From: Bacteroidales bacterium
GTDB taxonomy: Bacteria; Bacteroidota; Bacteroidia; Bacteroidales; UBA1402
Direction: 5' to 3'
Assembly (NCBI GenBank): GCA_012511135.1
Contig: JAAZGQ010000069.1
Span: 1-5,542, forward strand
Length of the DNA: 5,542 nt
Part shown: positions 1 to 5,542 of the stretch, piece by piece
Numbering within the stretch: the stretch's first letter is position 1
Layout: the number at the start of each line of letters is the position of its first letter
The notes under the pieces: generated by a model
The model's database searches: none
What the model saw: the letters and a program-made list of their open reading frames with translations, nothing else
What the model was told of the DNA's origin: nothing
Translations under genes and position numbers: made by a program

Positions 1-766
1 CATTACCCGGTTTAGGGTTGAGTTTGATTATTTCTGCAACAATTGCGTCGTATTCCTCCCGCTTGATTCCCCATTTGTGGAGAATGCGGTCATGGTGCCT
101 GTGGGAAAATTCTTCGAAGTAATTTTCCAGCAGATAAATGGCCTGGTCAACAAGTTCTGTCTTTGGTTTTCTGTAAAGTTGCAATAGCAGGCAGTCTTTC
201 AGATTGAGGGCGGCAACACCGGCGGGTTCAAAGTCCTGAATCAGCTTGAGCATCTTTTTCATTTCTGCCTCAGATACCTCAAGGAATGCCTGAAATGAAA
301 TCTGATCGGAAACCGTCTCAAGGGGAATGCGCAGATAACCATCATCGTCGATGTTTCCGATAATGTATTCTCCAATAATTTTTTCGTTTTCGGTAAGATT
401 CTGCACGTTTAGCTGTTGCATCAGGAAGTCGTGCAGAGAAAGCACTTCCGATCCAAAAAAATTCTCTTTGCGGGCAGGGGTGTTTTTGTCGTATTCCCGA
501 TTGCTGTAGAAGTCGTCATCGTCTTCGGGGAGATAATCTTCCAGGTCTTTGAAGTCGTCCTGCAACTCCTCTGTTTCATCTTCCTGGCCCAGTTCTTTTT
601 CGCTGTTCTCGGGGTCTTCACCCAGTTCCAGGGCCGGATTTTCGTCTACCTCCCGCAGGATGCGTTCTTCCATCTCCAGCTCAGGGACTTCCAGCAGCTT
701 GATTCTAAGAATTTGCTGTGGAGAAAGCTTTTGTTGAAGTTTTAACGAAAGTTCCTGGTGCAACAT
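1..766 (-). CDS. rpoN: RNA polymerase sigma-54 factor, N-terminal half (partial at left edge)
   Basis: This is the alternative sigma factor that directs core RNA polymerase to -24/-12 promoters and needs AAA+ enhancer-binding activators to open them. The reading frame is open from ATG (766-764) to the window edge, 255 residues, about half of the usual length of roughly 480. Region I is at residues 1-50, glutamine- and leucine-rich (QQKLSPQQIL, IKLLEVPELE, ENPALE), the part that contacts activators and keeps the complex closed. An acidic linker (region II) spans about 50-95, with runs such as EDDDD. The core-binding domain starts near 105, with the family motifs IGNIDDDGYL (136-145), DFEPAGVAALNLKDCLLLQL (178-197) and LNPKPG (249-254). 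The DNA-binding HTH and RpoN box lie beyond the edge. The start is chosen because region I begins right there and a promoter lies just upstream. No stop or frameshift is seen. Family identification is secure. Confidence 0.96.
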   Translation of the reverse strand, partial: MLHQELSLKLQQKLSPQQILRIKLLEVPELEMEERILREVDENPALELGEDPENSEKELGQEDETEELQDDFKDLEDYLPEDDDDFYSNREYDKNTPARKENFFGSEVLSLHDFLMQQLNVQNLTENEKIIGEYIIGNIDDDGYLRIPLETVSDQISFQAFLEVSEAEMKKMLKLIQDFEPAGVAALNLKDCLLLQLYRKPKTELVDQAIYLLENYFEEFSHRHHDRILHKWGIKREEYDAIVAEIIKLNPKPGN

Positions 767-794
767 TTTGTCCCGTCAATTAAAAAGATCCTTG

Positions 795-829
795 CAAAAG
801 TAGCATTTTTCGATTGAATCTCCAGCAAC
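795..829 (-). promoter_or_regulatory. Candidate rpoN promoter (Bacteroidota -33/-7 type)
   Basis: Read on the minus strand, TACTTTTG (802-795) matches the Bacteroidota -7 consensus TAnnTTTG and is followed by CAA. GTTG (829-826) is a possible -33 element with a 23-nt spacer, at the long end of the usual range. Transcription would start about 20 nt before the rpoN ATG. The -33 element sits directly after the stop codon of the kinase gene, so rpoN would have its own promoter while read-through from the kinase also remains possible. The match is by consensus only. Confidence 0.6.
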
Positions 830-833
830 TTAA

Positions 834-2498
834 TTAATAATGAAAACTGCTGCCTCCTACAAATTCTCTTAGTACCGAAGTGGGAGGAATTTCCCAATCA
901 GTAATAGGGATAAAGTAATTCAGGAAGCGCAATAAGCGCCTTGCCTCGGAATACTCGACGCAATTCTGGGGAACCTCTCTCAATATGGGCTCTATATAAT
1001 TTTTTAAAACTGAAAATTCAAAGATTAAGGCAGAATTAAACATGGCGTCGGCATTTTCCTGGAAGGGGAAAATCCATTTTTCTTCTCCGGCGCGTACACT
1101 ATCCCATCGGGCTATGGTATCTTTTGCCGAAGTTCCCCTGTAGCGGGAGTCGCGGATGATTCTCCGTATCAGCCTGTTGTCGGTAGTGGGAATCCGGTTA
1201 TGTTTATCCAGTGAAATTGAGGTGAGTGCAGAAATATACACTTTAAACTGACTTTCATCTGGAACGTTTTTCAATAATTCGGGATTCAATGCGTGTATTC
1301 CTTCCAGAATTAATATGTTTTGTGGCGTCAGTTTGATTTTGTTGCCCTTGTATTCTTTGGTTCCCAGGGCAAAATTAAAACTGGGAATCTCCACTTCCCG
1401 GCCTTCGAGAATATTATGCAAATCGCGGTTGAAAAGATCCAGATCCAAGGCATAAAGCGATTCATAATCGTATTCACCCTTTTCGTCTTTGGGTGTCTGG
1501 CCTCTTTCCAAAAAATAATCATCCATAGAAATCGCTATCGGGCGTATTCCCATGGCAAGCAACTGTATGGATAAACGTTTACTGAAGGTGGTTTTGCCCG
1601 AAGAGGAAGGTCCCGAAATCAATACAATCCGAATCTTAGCCAGAGCTTTGGCGATGGTATCAGCCAAAAGGGCTATCTTTTTTTCCTGCAAAGCTTCGGC
1701 AACCTTGATTAGCTCTGTTGCTTTACCCTGGCGGCACATAATATTCAAATCGCCCACGTATCGAAGATCCATAATTTTGTTCCAGCGTACAAATTCTCTG
1801 AAAACATCCTGCATCTTGGGCTGTGGTACCAAAGGAGCCGGTTCCGAGGGCTTATTTCTCGAGGGGATGCGCAACAAATAATCATCCAGGTAAGGAATAA
1901 GGTCAAAATTCTTATTAATACCCGAAGAATAGGCCAGGGCTCCGTAGTAATAATCTATGTGTTCCCCCATTTTGCAGTAGGTAGTATAGAGGCTGCCGAA
2001 AGTAGAAAGCAAGTCGACGATGTCTTTGCGGCCTCTTTTACGGAAAAGTTCAATGACCACGGTGGTTTCTTCTTCTACACTATCGATGGGGTTGTTGGCG
2101 TCTATAAATTCGTAGACTCTTTTTTTGATAGCATCGAGATCTTGTTGTGTGCAGGCCCGGTTCAAATCCAGTTCGCAATAATAACCATTGGACACAGAAT
2201 GCTCTATTCTGAAGGAACTTTCAGGAAAGAGTTCATAAACTGCCGACGAAATTAAAAAAGTCAGGGTACGAACATACACCCTCATTCCCGAAGCGGAATT
2301 TATCGAGATAAATTCTACTCTTTTGGGATTGTACAACTCGTAATTAAGACTCTCGGTCTTGTTGTTTACTCTGGCGGCGATAGGTTCGATCTTAAGTTCT
2401 TGGGAGAGTTGCTGATAGACCTCAAGCAAAGTAACCCCCATGGGCATAAGCATACTTTTGTTGTTGTTGACACAAAATAAACGAGCGGTTTTTGACAT
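834..2498 (-). CDS. ThrRS-like (TGS/editing-like) N-terminus fused to uridine kinase-like P-loop nucleoside kinase
   Basis: This 554-residue cytoplasmic protein probably phosphorylates a nucleoside using ATP or GTP; the actual substrate is not shown by sequence. Residues 1-70 resemble a TGS domain (GVTLLEVYQQL, AARVNNK). Residues 71-250 resemble the editing domain of threonyl-tRNA synthetase (NGYYCELDL at 104-112, VIELFRKRGRKDI at 148-160, EHIDYYYGALAYSSG at 179-193). The metal/editing residues of ThrRS appear replaced. From about 290 follows a uridine kinase/phosphoribulokinase-type domain: Walker A GPSSSGKTT (296-304), the substrate-site DDYF (326-329), a Walker-B-like strand ILEGIHALN (397-405) and the arginine-rich lid RLIRRIIRDSRYRG (442-455). 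The length agrees with what I recall of this Bacteroidota family, usually annotated uridine kinase or nucleoside kinase. The gene is divergent from the phosphate transporter and lies 67 bp upstream of rpoN on the same strand with no terminator between. The ATG at 2498 has no Shine-Dalgarno sequence, as is usual in this phylum. Confidence 0.9.
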   Translation of the reverse strand: MSKTARLFCVNNNKSMLMPMGVTLLEVYQQLSQELKIEPIAARVNNKTESLNYELYNPKRVEFISINSASGMRVYVRTLTFLISSAVYELFPESSFRIEHSVSNGYYCELDLNRACTQQDLDAIKKRVYEFIDANNPIDSVEEETTVVIELFRKRGRKDIVDLLSTFGSLYTTYCKMGEHIDYYYGALAYSSGINKNFDLIPYLDDYLLRIPSRNKPSEPAPLVPQPKMQDVFREFVRWNKIMDLRYVGDLNIMCRQGKATELIKVAEALQEKKIALLADTIAKALAKIRIVLISGPSSSGKTTFSKRLSIQLLAMGIRPIAISMDDYFLERGQTPKDEKGEYDYESLYALDLDLFNRDLHNILEGREVEIPSFNFALGTKEYKGNKIKLTPQNILILEGIHALNPELLKNVPDESQFKVYISALTSISLDKHNRIPTTDNRLIRRIIRDSRYRGTSAKDTIARWDSVRAGEEKWIFPFQENADAMFNSALIFEFSVLKNYIEPILREVPQNCVEYSEARRLLRFLNYFIPITDWEIPPTSVLREFVGGSSFHY

Positions 2499-2521
2499 AG
2501 CTGTAACGAAAAAATTCAGCT

Positions 2522-2529
2522 CTAAGGTA
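2522..2529 (-). promoter_or_regulatory. Weak candidate -7 element for the kinase gene
   Basis: On the minus strand TACCTTAG (2529-2522) differs from TAnnTTTG at one of the six fixed positions and lies 23 nt before the kinase ATG. No clear TTG-type -33 element is found at 19-23 nt upstream. It is the best candidate in the 117-bp divergent region, but the support is thin. Confidence 0.3.
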
Positions 2530-2543
2530 CAATTAATTTTCTA

Positions 2544-2579
2544 TTGAGTCCATTATTTTCAAAGATTCTCTTACTTTTG
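2544..2579 (+). promoter_or_regulatory. Candidate promoter of the Na/Pi cotransporter gene
   Basis: TACTTTTG (2572-2579), followed by CAA, is a full match to the Bacteroidota -7 consensus TAnnTTTG. A TTG at 2544-2546 could be the -33 element, but its 25-nt spacer is longer than usual, so the -33 assignment is uncertain. Transcription would begin near 2585, giving a leader of about 30 nt before the ATG at 2616. The position argues against translation starting upstream at TTG 2544. Confidence 0.6.
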
Positions 2580-2615
2580 CAACTGAAAACCAGAATTCAT
2601 ATTTATACAGCTTGT

Positions 2616-4436
2616 ATGGACTATTCTTTGTTTGATTTCCTTACCCTCATCGGATCACTGGGCCTGTTCCTTTTCGGGATGAAAATGATGAGTGAGGGAC
2701 TACAAAAAGCAGCAAACAAAAAATTAAAAGAATTCCTGTCAGCCATGACATCTCACCGCTATGCCGGTGTGTTGATGGGAATGATGGTAACAGCTCTTAT
2801 CCAGTCTTCTTCGGCCACTACTGTATTAATCGTAAGTTTTGTAAACGCCGGCTTGATAAATTTAGTGCAATCCATAAGCGTCATAATGGGGGCCAATATT
2901 GGTACAACTATAACAGCCTGGGTAATTTCTGTTTTCGGTTTTAATTTCAACATTAGTTTACTTTCTCTGCCTCTGATAGGAATAGGAATAATTCCTTTAA
3001 TGTTTTCCAAGAAAAACAGCTATAAAAACATTGGGGAGTTCATTATTGGTTTTGCCATTTTGTTTATGGGCCTGAGTTTTTTGAAAAATTCTGTGCCTGA
3101 TTTGCAAAGCAATCCGCAGGCTCTGGAGTTTTTAGCGAAATACACCAATATGGGCTACAGCTCAGTATTTTTGTTTTTATTGTTCGGAACACTCTTAACC
3201 ATAGTCGTTCAATCCTCCAGCGCCACAATGGCCATTACCCTGATTATGTGCGCCAAGGGCTGGATCAATTTTGAAATGGGGGCTGCCATGGTCCTTGGTG
3301 AAAATATCGGAACCACAGTGACGGCTAACCTGGCAGCTCTTTCGACGAATATTTCGGGTAAAAGGGCTGCATTGGCACATACAACCTTCAACATTATAGG
3401 TGTAATCTGGATGTTGATTTTGTTTTTTCCTTTTGTGGGGATGATTCAAAAGATTATCATTGCTCTGAGCGGTTTGGATCCCAAACAACTGGATGTTTTT
3501 ACGGCTAGCCTGGATCCAGGTGTATTAAAGCTGATATCTGATCCTGAAATAAAACTCACTGATCCTCAAATGATAGGTTTACGAGAGCAGCTGACTTCCC
3601 TGCAGGCCAGTACCTCTTATGCTCTTTCGTTGTTTCACACCATGTTCAACATAATCAATACCACTGTGTTGATCTGGTTTTCCAGCATTATAGCAAAACT
3701 GGTCACCAAGATTATCCCCAAGAAGAAAACAGACGAAGAATTTCAATTGCGCTACATCAGCACCAATCTGCTGTCAGCTTCTGAATTAGCCATTCCCGAA
3801 GCCAAAAAAGAAATTGATGATTACATTGTAAGGACCCGAAGGATGTTTGACATGGTGCGTGAATTGTATTACGAGAAGCAGGAAGGCCCATTTGATAAAA
3901 CCTTCAATCGGGTATTAAAATACGAGAGCATAAGCGACAGAGTGGAACTTGAAATTGCCACTTTCCTCAACAATGTATCCGAAGGCCGCCTGAGTGACGA
4001 AAGTAAGCACCAGATCAGGCAAATGATTCGTATGACATCCGAAATTGAAAGTATTGCAGACAGTTGTCACAACATTGCCAACACCATTAAGAGACGTAAT
4101 GATGCCAAGGTTGTTTTAACCGACGAAATGACAGCTCACGTTGAAAACATGTTTGGATTGGCGTATAAGCACCTCGAAGAAATGGCTAATCTTGTTATCC
4201 AAAACAGCCATAATACTGCCGAGTTGCTTAAAATCAGAGACACAGAGATTGAAATAAATAATTACCGTAACCTATTGTATCAGGAAAATGACATCGATCT
4301 GGAGGCAAAAAAGTATACTTACCAGGAAGCTTTGTATTATATTGATATAATCCGGGAATGTGAAAGGCTGGGCGACTACGTCGTCAACGTTGTAGAAGCC
4401 TACACAGGAGGGTCTAAATTGTTTGCCCAAATCTAA
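2616..4436 (+). CDS. Na+/phosphate cotransporter with C-terminal PhoU-like domain
   Basis: This is an inner-membrane symporter of the NptA/YjbB type (Na_Pi_cotrans family), expected to couple inorganic phosphate movement to sodium; the direction of transport cannot be read from sequence. The 606-residue protein shows the family's internal duplication: QSSSATT (63-69) with GANIGTT (92-98) in the first half, and QSSSATM (199-205) with GENIGTT (228-234) in the second. HTTFNII (255-261) and HTMFNII (341-347) are also related. Hydrophobic segments fill residues 4-22, 50-160, 182-213, 222-283 and 340-367. A hydrophilic stretch at 284-338 separates the last two. Residues from about 375 form a cytoplasmic helical PhoU-like domain with ExxxD motifs at 437-441, 478-482 and 583-587 (ERLGD). 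The ATG at 2616 is preferred over an in-frame TTG at 2544, because the extension would run through the promoter and adds no family sequence. No Pho box could be recognised. Confidence 0.94.
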   Translation: MDYSLFDFLTLIGSLGLFLFGMKMMSEGLQKAANKKLKEFLSAMTSHRYAGVLMGMMVTALIQSSSATTVLIVSFVNAGLINLVQSISVIMGANIGTTITAWVISVFGFNFNISLLSLPLIGIGIIPLMFSKKNSYKNIGEFIIGFAILFMGLSFLKNSVPDLQSNPQALEFLAKYTNMGYSSVFLFLLFGTLLTIVVQSSSATMAITLIMCAKGWINFEMGAAMVLGENIGTTVTANLAALSTNISGKRAALAHTTFNIIGVIWMLILFFPFVGMIQKIIIALSGLDPKQLDVFTASLDPGVLKLISDPEIKLTDPQMIGLREQLTSLQASTSYALSLFHTMFNIINTTVLIWFSSIIAKLVTKIIPKKKTDEEFQLRYISTNLLSASELAIPEAKKEIDDYIVRTRRMFDMVRELYYEKQEGPFDKTFNRVLKYESISDRVELEIATFLNNVSEGRLSDESKHQIRQMIRMTSEIESIADSCHNIANTIKRRNDAKVVLTDEMTAHVENMFGLAYKHLEEMANLVIQNSHNTAELLKIRDTEIEINNYRNLLYQENDIDLEAKKYTYQEALYYIDIIRECERLGDYVVNVVEAYTGGSKLFAQI

Positions 4437-4442
4437 AAAGTA

Positions 4443-4454
4443 ATAAGGCCTTAT
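4443..4454. repeat. Perfect 12-bp palindrome next to the FKBP promoter
   Basis: ATAAGGCCTTAT is a perfect dyad that starts 7 nt after the transporter stop codon and ends exactly where the -33 element GTTG of the FKBP promoter begins. There is no following T-run, so it is not a standard terminator. It could be an operator site for a dimeric regulator, or chance; no regulator is known for it. Confidence 0.35.
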
Positions 4455-4487
4455 GTTGTTCGATCCGAAGTTTTTATCTTATCTTTG
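4455..4487 (+). promoter_or_regulatory. Promoter of the FKBP lipoprotein gene (-33 GTTG, -7 TATCTTTG)
   Basis: GTTG (4455-4458) and TATCTTTG (4480-4487) are separated by 21 nt, an almost ideal Bacteroidota housekeeping promoter. The -7 element is followed by CAA as in the two other good promoters of the window. Transcription would start near 4493, leaving a leader of about 50 nt that is A-rich before the ATG at 4545, without a Shine-Dalgarno sequence. The gene can therefore be expressed apart from the transporter upstream, although no terminator separates the two. Confidence 0.75.
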
Positions 4488-4544
4488 CAAACTTTGTATG
4501 TAACAGACCGAAATCAAACAACAAATACATCAAAAATTAAAATT

Positions 4545-5255
4545 ATGAAGAAGAATGTAATGTTTGCCGCTTTCTTGGCCGGCACAATGTGTTTAAGCCT
4601 TTGCTTCACCAGCTGTGAAGGAAAAGGGGGAACAAAATCCATGAAAAACTCTGTTGACAGCCTAAGTTATGCTTACGGAGTTGGCCTGGGAGACAATCTG
4701 GCTCAAAACCTCAGCTCTTTTCCGGCCGAACTGAATATGGATCTTTTTATGCAAGCCTTTGAAAAGACCATCAAAGGTCAAATCGAAGATCTGAGCATCC
4801 AGCCCGAACAGGCATATCAAATCTTTCAAAGCTGCTTGATGGTCATTCAACAAGAGTCTGCTCAAAAGAATAAAGATGAGGCCGTTAAGTTCCTGGAAGA
4901 AAACGCCGGGAAAGAAGGCGTTGTAACTACCGAAAGTGGATTGCAATACGAAGTGCTTTTGGCTGCAGATGGCCCCAAGCCAAAAGAAACAGACAGAGTA
5001 AGTGTACATTATCACGGCACGCTGATTGACGGTACTGTTTTTGACAGCTCTGTAGATCGCGGAGAACCCGCCCAATTTGCATTGAATGGCGTCATACCCG
5101 GGTGGACCGAAGGCATTCAATTGATGAGCGTGGGTTCAAAATACAAATTCTATTTGCCTGCTGAGCTTGCTTACGGAGACAACGGAGCCGGTGATGTTAT
5201 TCAACCGGGAGCCATGTTGATTTTTGAAGTGGAATTGCTCGAAATTCTTAAATAA
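4545..5255 (+). CDS. FKBP-type peptidyl-prolyl cis-trans isomerase, Mip-like lipoprotein
   Basis: This enzyme catalyses cis-trans isomerisation of X-Pro bonds and probably assists folding of envelope proteins. The 236-residue precursor starts with KK, a hydrophobic stretch (residues 5-21) and FTSC with Cys24 as the likely lipidated residue; Phe at -3 makes the lipobox imperfect. After the Cys comes EGKGG, without the acidic cluster associated with surface export in some Bacteroidota, so a periplasm-facing location is favoured. Residues 32-125 are an alpha-helical FKBP_N/Mip-type dimerisation region (SVDSLSYAYGVGLGDNL at 36-52, then a long charged helix). The FKBP domain is at about 130-236. 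Its pocket residues match FKBP12: Tyr156, Phe166, Asp167, Phe178, Val183-Ile184, Trp187, Tyr210, Ile219 and Phe227, so it should be active. The ATG at 4545 is chosen because the signal peptide begins there and the in-frame TTG at 4485 lies inside the -7 promoter element. Confidence 0.94.
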   Translation: MKKNVMFAAFLAGTMCLSLCFTSCEGKGGTKSMKNSVDSLSYAYGVGLGDNLAQNLSSFPAELNMDLFMQAFEKTIKGQIEDLSIQPEQAYQIFQSCLMVIQQESAQKNKDEAVKFLEENAGKEGVVTTESGLQYEVLLAADGPKPKETDRVSVHYHGTLIDGTVFDSSVDRGEPAQFALNGVIPGWTEGIQLMSVGSKYKFYLPAELAYGDNGAGDVIQPGAMLIFEVELLEILK

Positions 5256-5278
5256 TTACAGAGTAGAATCTATTTGAT

Positions 5279-5293
5279 GGCAAGTTGCTTGCC
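5279..5293 (+). repeat. Small inverted repeat in the FKBP 3' untranslated region
   Basis: GGCAAG (5279-5284) and CTTGCC (5288-5293) form a 6-bp stem with a 3-nt TTG loop, 23 nt after the FKBP stop codon. No T-run follows, so it is unlikely to terminate by itself. An outer 7-bp pairing is possible between ATCTATT (5268 onward) and AATAGAT (5334-5340). It may stabilise the mRNA 3' end or be chance. The rest of 5256-5349 shows nothing recognisable. Confidence 0.3.
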
Positions 5294-5349
5294 TGAAAGT
5301 ACGTTTACTGTCAGCGCAAGATAAGCCTCGGAGAATAGATATAAAATTC

Positions 5350-5391
5350 AGGAGTCGTCTTAAAGTTCGCTTTGAGACGACTCCTTTTTTT
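5350..5391 (+). terminator. Strong intrinsic terminator of the FKBP transcript, overlapping the ribF 3' end
   Basis: Left arm AGGAGTCGTCTTAAAG (5350-5365) pairs with right arm 5370-5385 over 16 bp with a single G-U wobble, around a TTCG tetraloop (5366-5369). Seven T's (5385-5391) follow, giving a textbook terminator on the plus strand. On the minus strand the hairpin is followed by GAATTTTAT, a weaker U-tract, so it may also stop ribF transcription coming from the other side. Most of the hairpin, from position 5360 rightward, is also coding sequence and stop codon of ribF. Confidence 0.9.
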
Positions 5392-5542
5392 CATCTTCAA
5401 AAAAGCGCAATACGGCTTCTTTGTCCAGCCTGAGTTGAGCAGTCAGCCCGGCTGTGGATGGAAAACGCTTTTCGGCTCGCAGATGTTTTTTGAAGTAAAT
5501 AGAAACTTCCTTCTCGTACAAATCGCCCGAAAAATCCAGCAG
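5360..5542 (-). CDS. ribF: Bifunctional riboflavin kinase / FAD synthetase, C-terminal end (partial at right edge)
   Basis: The 60 visible residues and TAA stop (5362-5360) are the end of the riboflavin kinase domain of RibF, the cytoplasmic enzyme that makes FMN from riboflavin and then FAD from FMN. The visible sequence begins LLDFSGDLYEKEVSIYF and continues with KHLRAEKRF and LTAQLRLDKEAVLRFF. This matches the family pattern of an H-x-F-D-F-x-G-D-L-Y-G-K-like strand followed by LRxExKF and a helix with QixxDkxxA. The kinase active site and the whole N-terminal FAD synthetase domain lie outside the window. The last residues (ESSQSEL) are beyond the conserved fold and are encoded by the terminator hairpin of the convergent FKBP gene. 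The assignment rests on a short segment but the pattern is characteristic. The usual Gly after LY is Glu here. Confidence 0.85.
   Translation of the reverse strand: MLDFSGDLYEKEVSIYFKKHLRAEKRFPSTAGLTAQLRLDKEAVLRFFEDEKKESSQSEL

Noticed and set aside
416..745. A 109-codon plus-strand frame rich in Phe and Val
   Set aside because: It is the complement of the acidic and glutamine-rich part of rpoN; the hydrophobic look comes from complementing Glu/Asp/Lys codons.
1552..1881. A 109-codon plus-strand frame opposite the kinase P-loop region
   Set aside because: It mirrors the kinase coding sequence, shows no family motif, and the minus-strand frame carries unmistakable kinase motifs.
4443..4454. 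Palindrome after the transporter stop codon considered as a terminator
   Set aside because: The stem would be at most 6 bp with no loop and no T-run follows, so it is kept only as a possible operator-like dyad.
4662..5120. A 152-codon open frame on the minus strand opposite the FKBP gene
   Set aside because: It lies fully inside a well-supported gene on the other strand, has no recognisable domain and no promoter, and its length follows from the codon use of the FKBP gene.
1..5542. Searched for mobile elements, CRISPR-like repeats, tRNA or other RNA genes and a defence or novel system
   Set aside because: All genes are ordinary core families with similar base composition, intergenic gaps are short, and no direct repeat arrays, target-site duplications or cloverleaf structures were seen.

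Overview
The window looks like chromosomal core sequence from a member of the Bacteroidota, probably Bacteroidales or a close relative. Three lines of evidence support this. Three intergenic regions carry the Bacteroidota sigma-ABfr -7 element (TAnnTTTG). None of the gene starts has a convincing Shine-Dalgarno sequence. The gene families are in typical Bacteroidota forms: a uridine-kinase-like protein fused to a ThrRS-like N-terminus, a Na/Pi cotransporter with a PhoU tail, and a Mip-like FKBP lipoprotein. The placement rests on these features only; no database search was possible.

Layout, left to right. The minus strand at 1-766 holds the N-terminal half of rpoN (sigma-54), cut by the left edge. 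A 67-bp gap with a candidate rpoN promoter separates it from an upstream same-strand gene at 834-2498, the ThrRS-like/uridine-kinase fusion (554 aa). A 117-bp divergent intergenic region (2499-2615) carries the transporter promoter and a weak candidate promoter for the kinase. On the plus strand, 2616-4436 encodes a Na+/phosphate symporter with a PhoU-like C-terminal domain (606 aa). After 108 bp with the best promoter of the window, 4545-5255 encodes an FKBP-type peptidyl-prolyl isomerase lipoprotein (236 aa). A strong hairpin plus T-run (5350-5391) ends the plus-strand transcription. It overlaps the 3' coding end of a convergent minus-strand gene, the C-terminus of ribF (5360-5542), which is cut by the right edge.

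The genes are mostly independent housekeeping functions: alternative sigma factor, nucleoside salvage-type kinase, phosphate transport, envelope protein folding and flavin cofactor synthesis. No shared pathway is evident. The kinase and rpoN may be partly co-transcribed because no terminator lies between them, and the same applies to the transporter and the FKBP gene. There is no mobile element, CRISPR array, RNA gene or stretch over 300 bp without a gene.

I do not see a previously undescribed system here. The most noteworthy points are the loss of all four ThrRS editing-site residues in the kinase fusion, the terminator built into the coding end of ribF, and a perfect 12-bp palindrome abutting the -33 element of the FKBP promoter.
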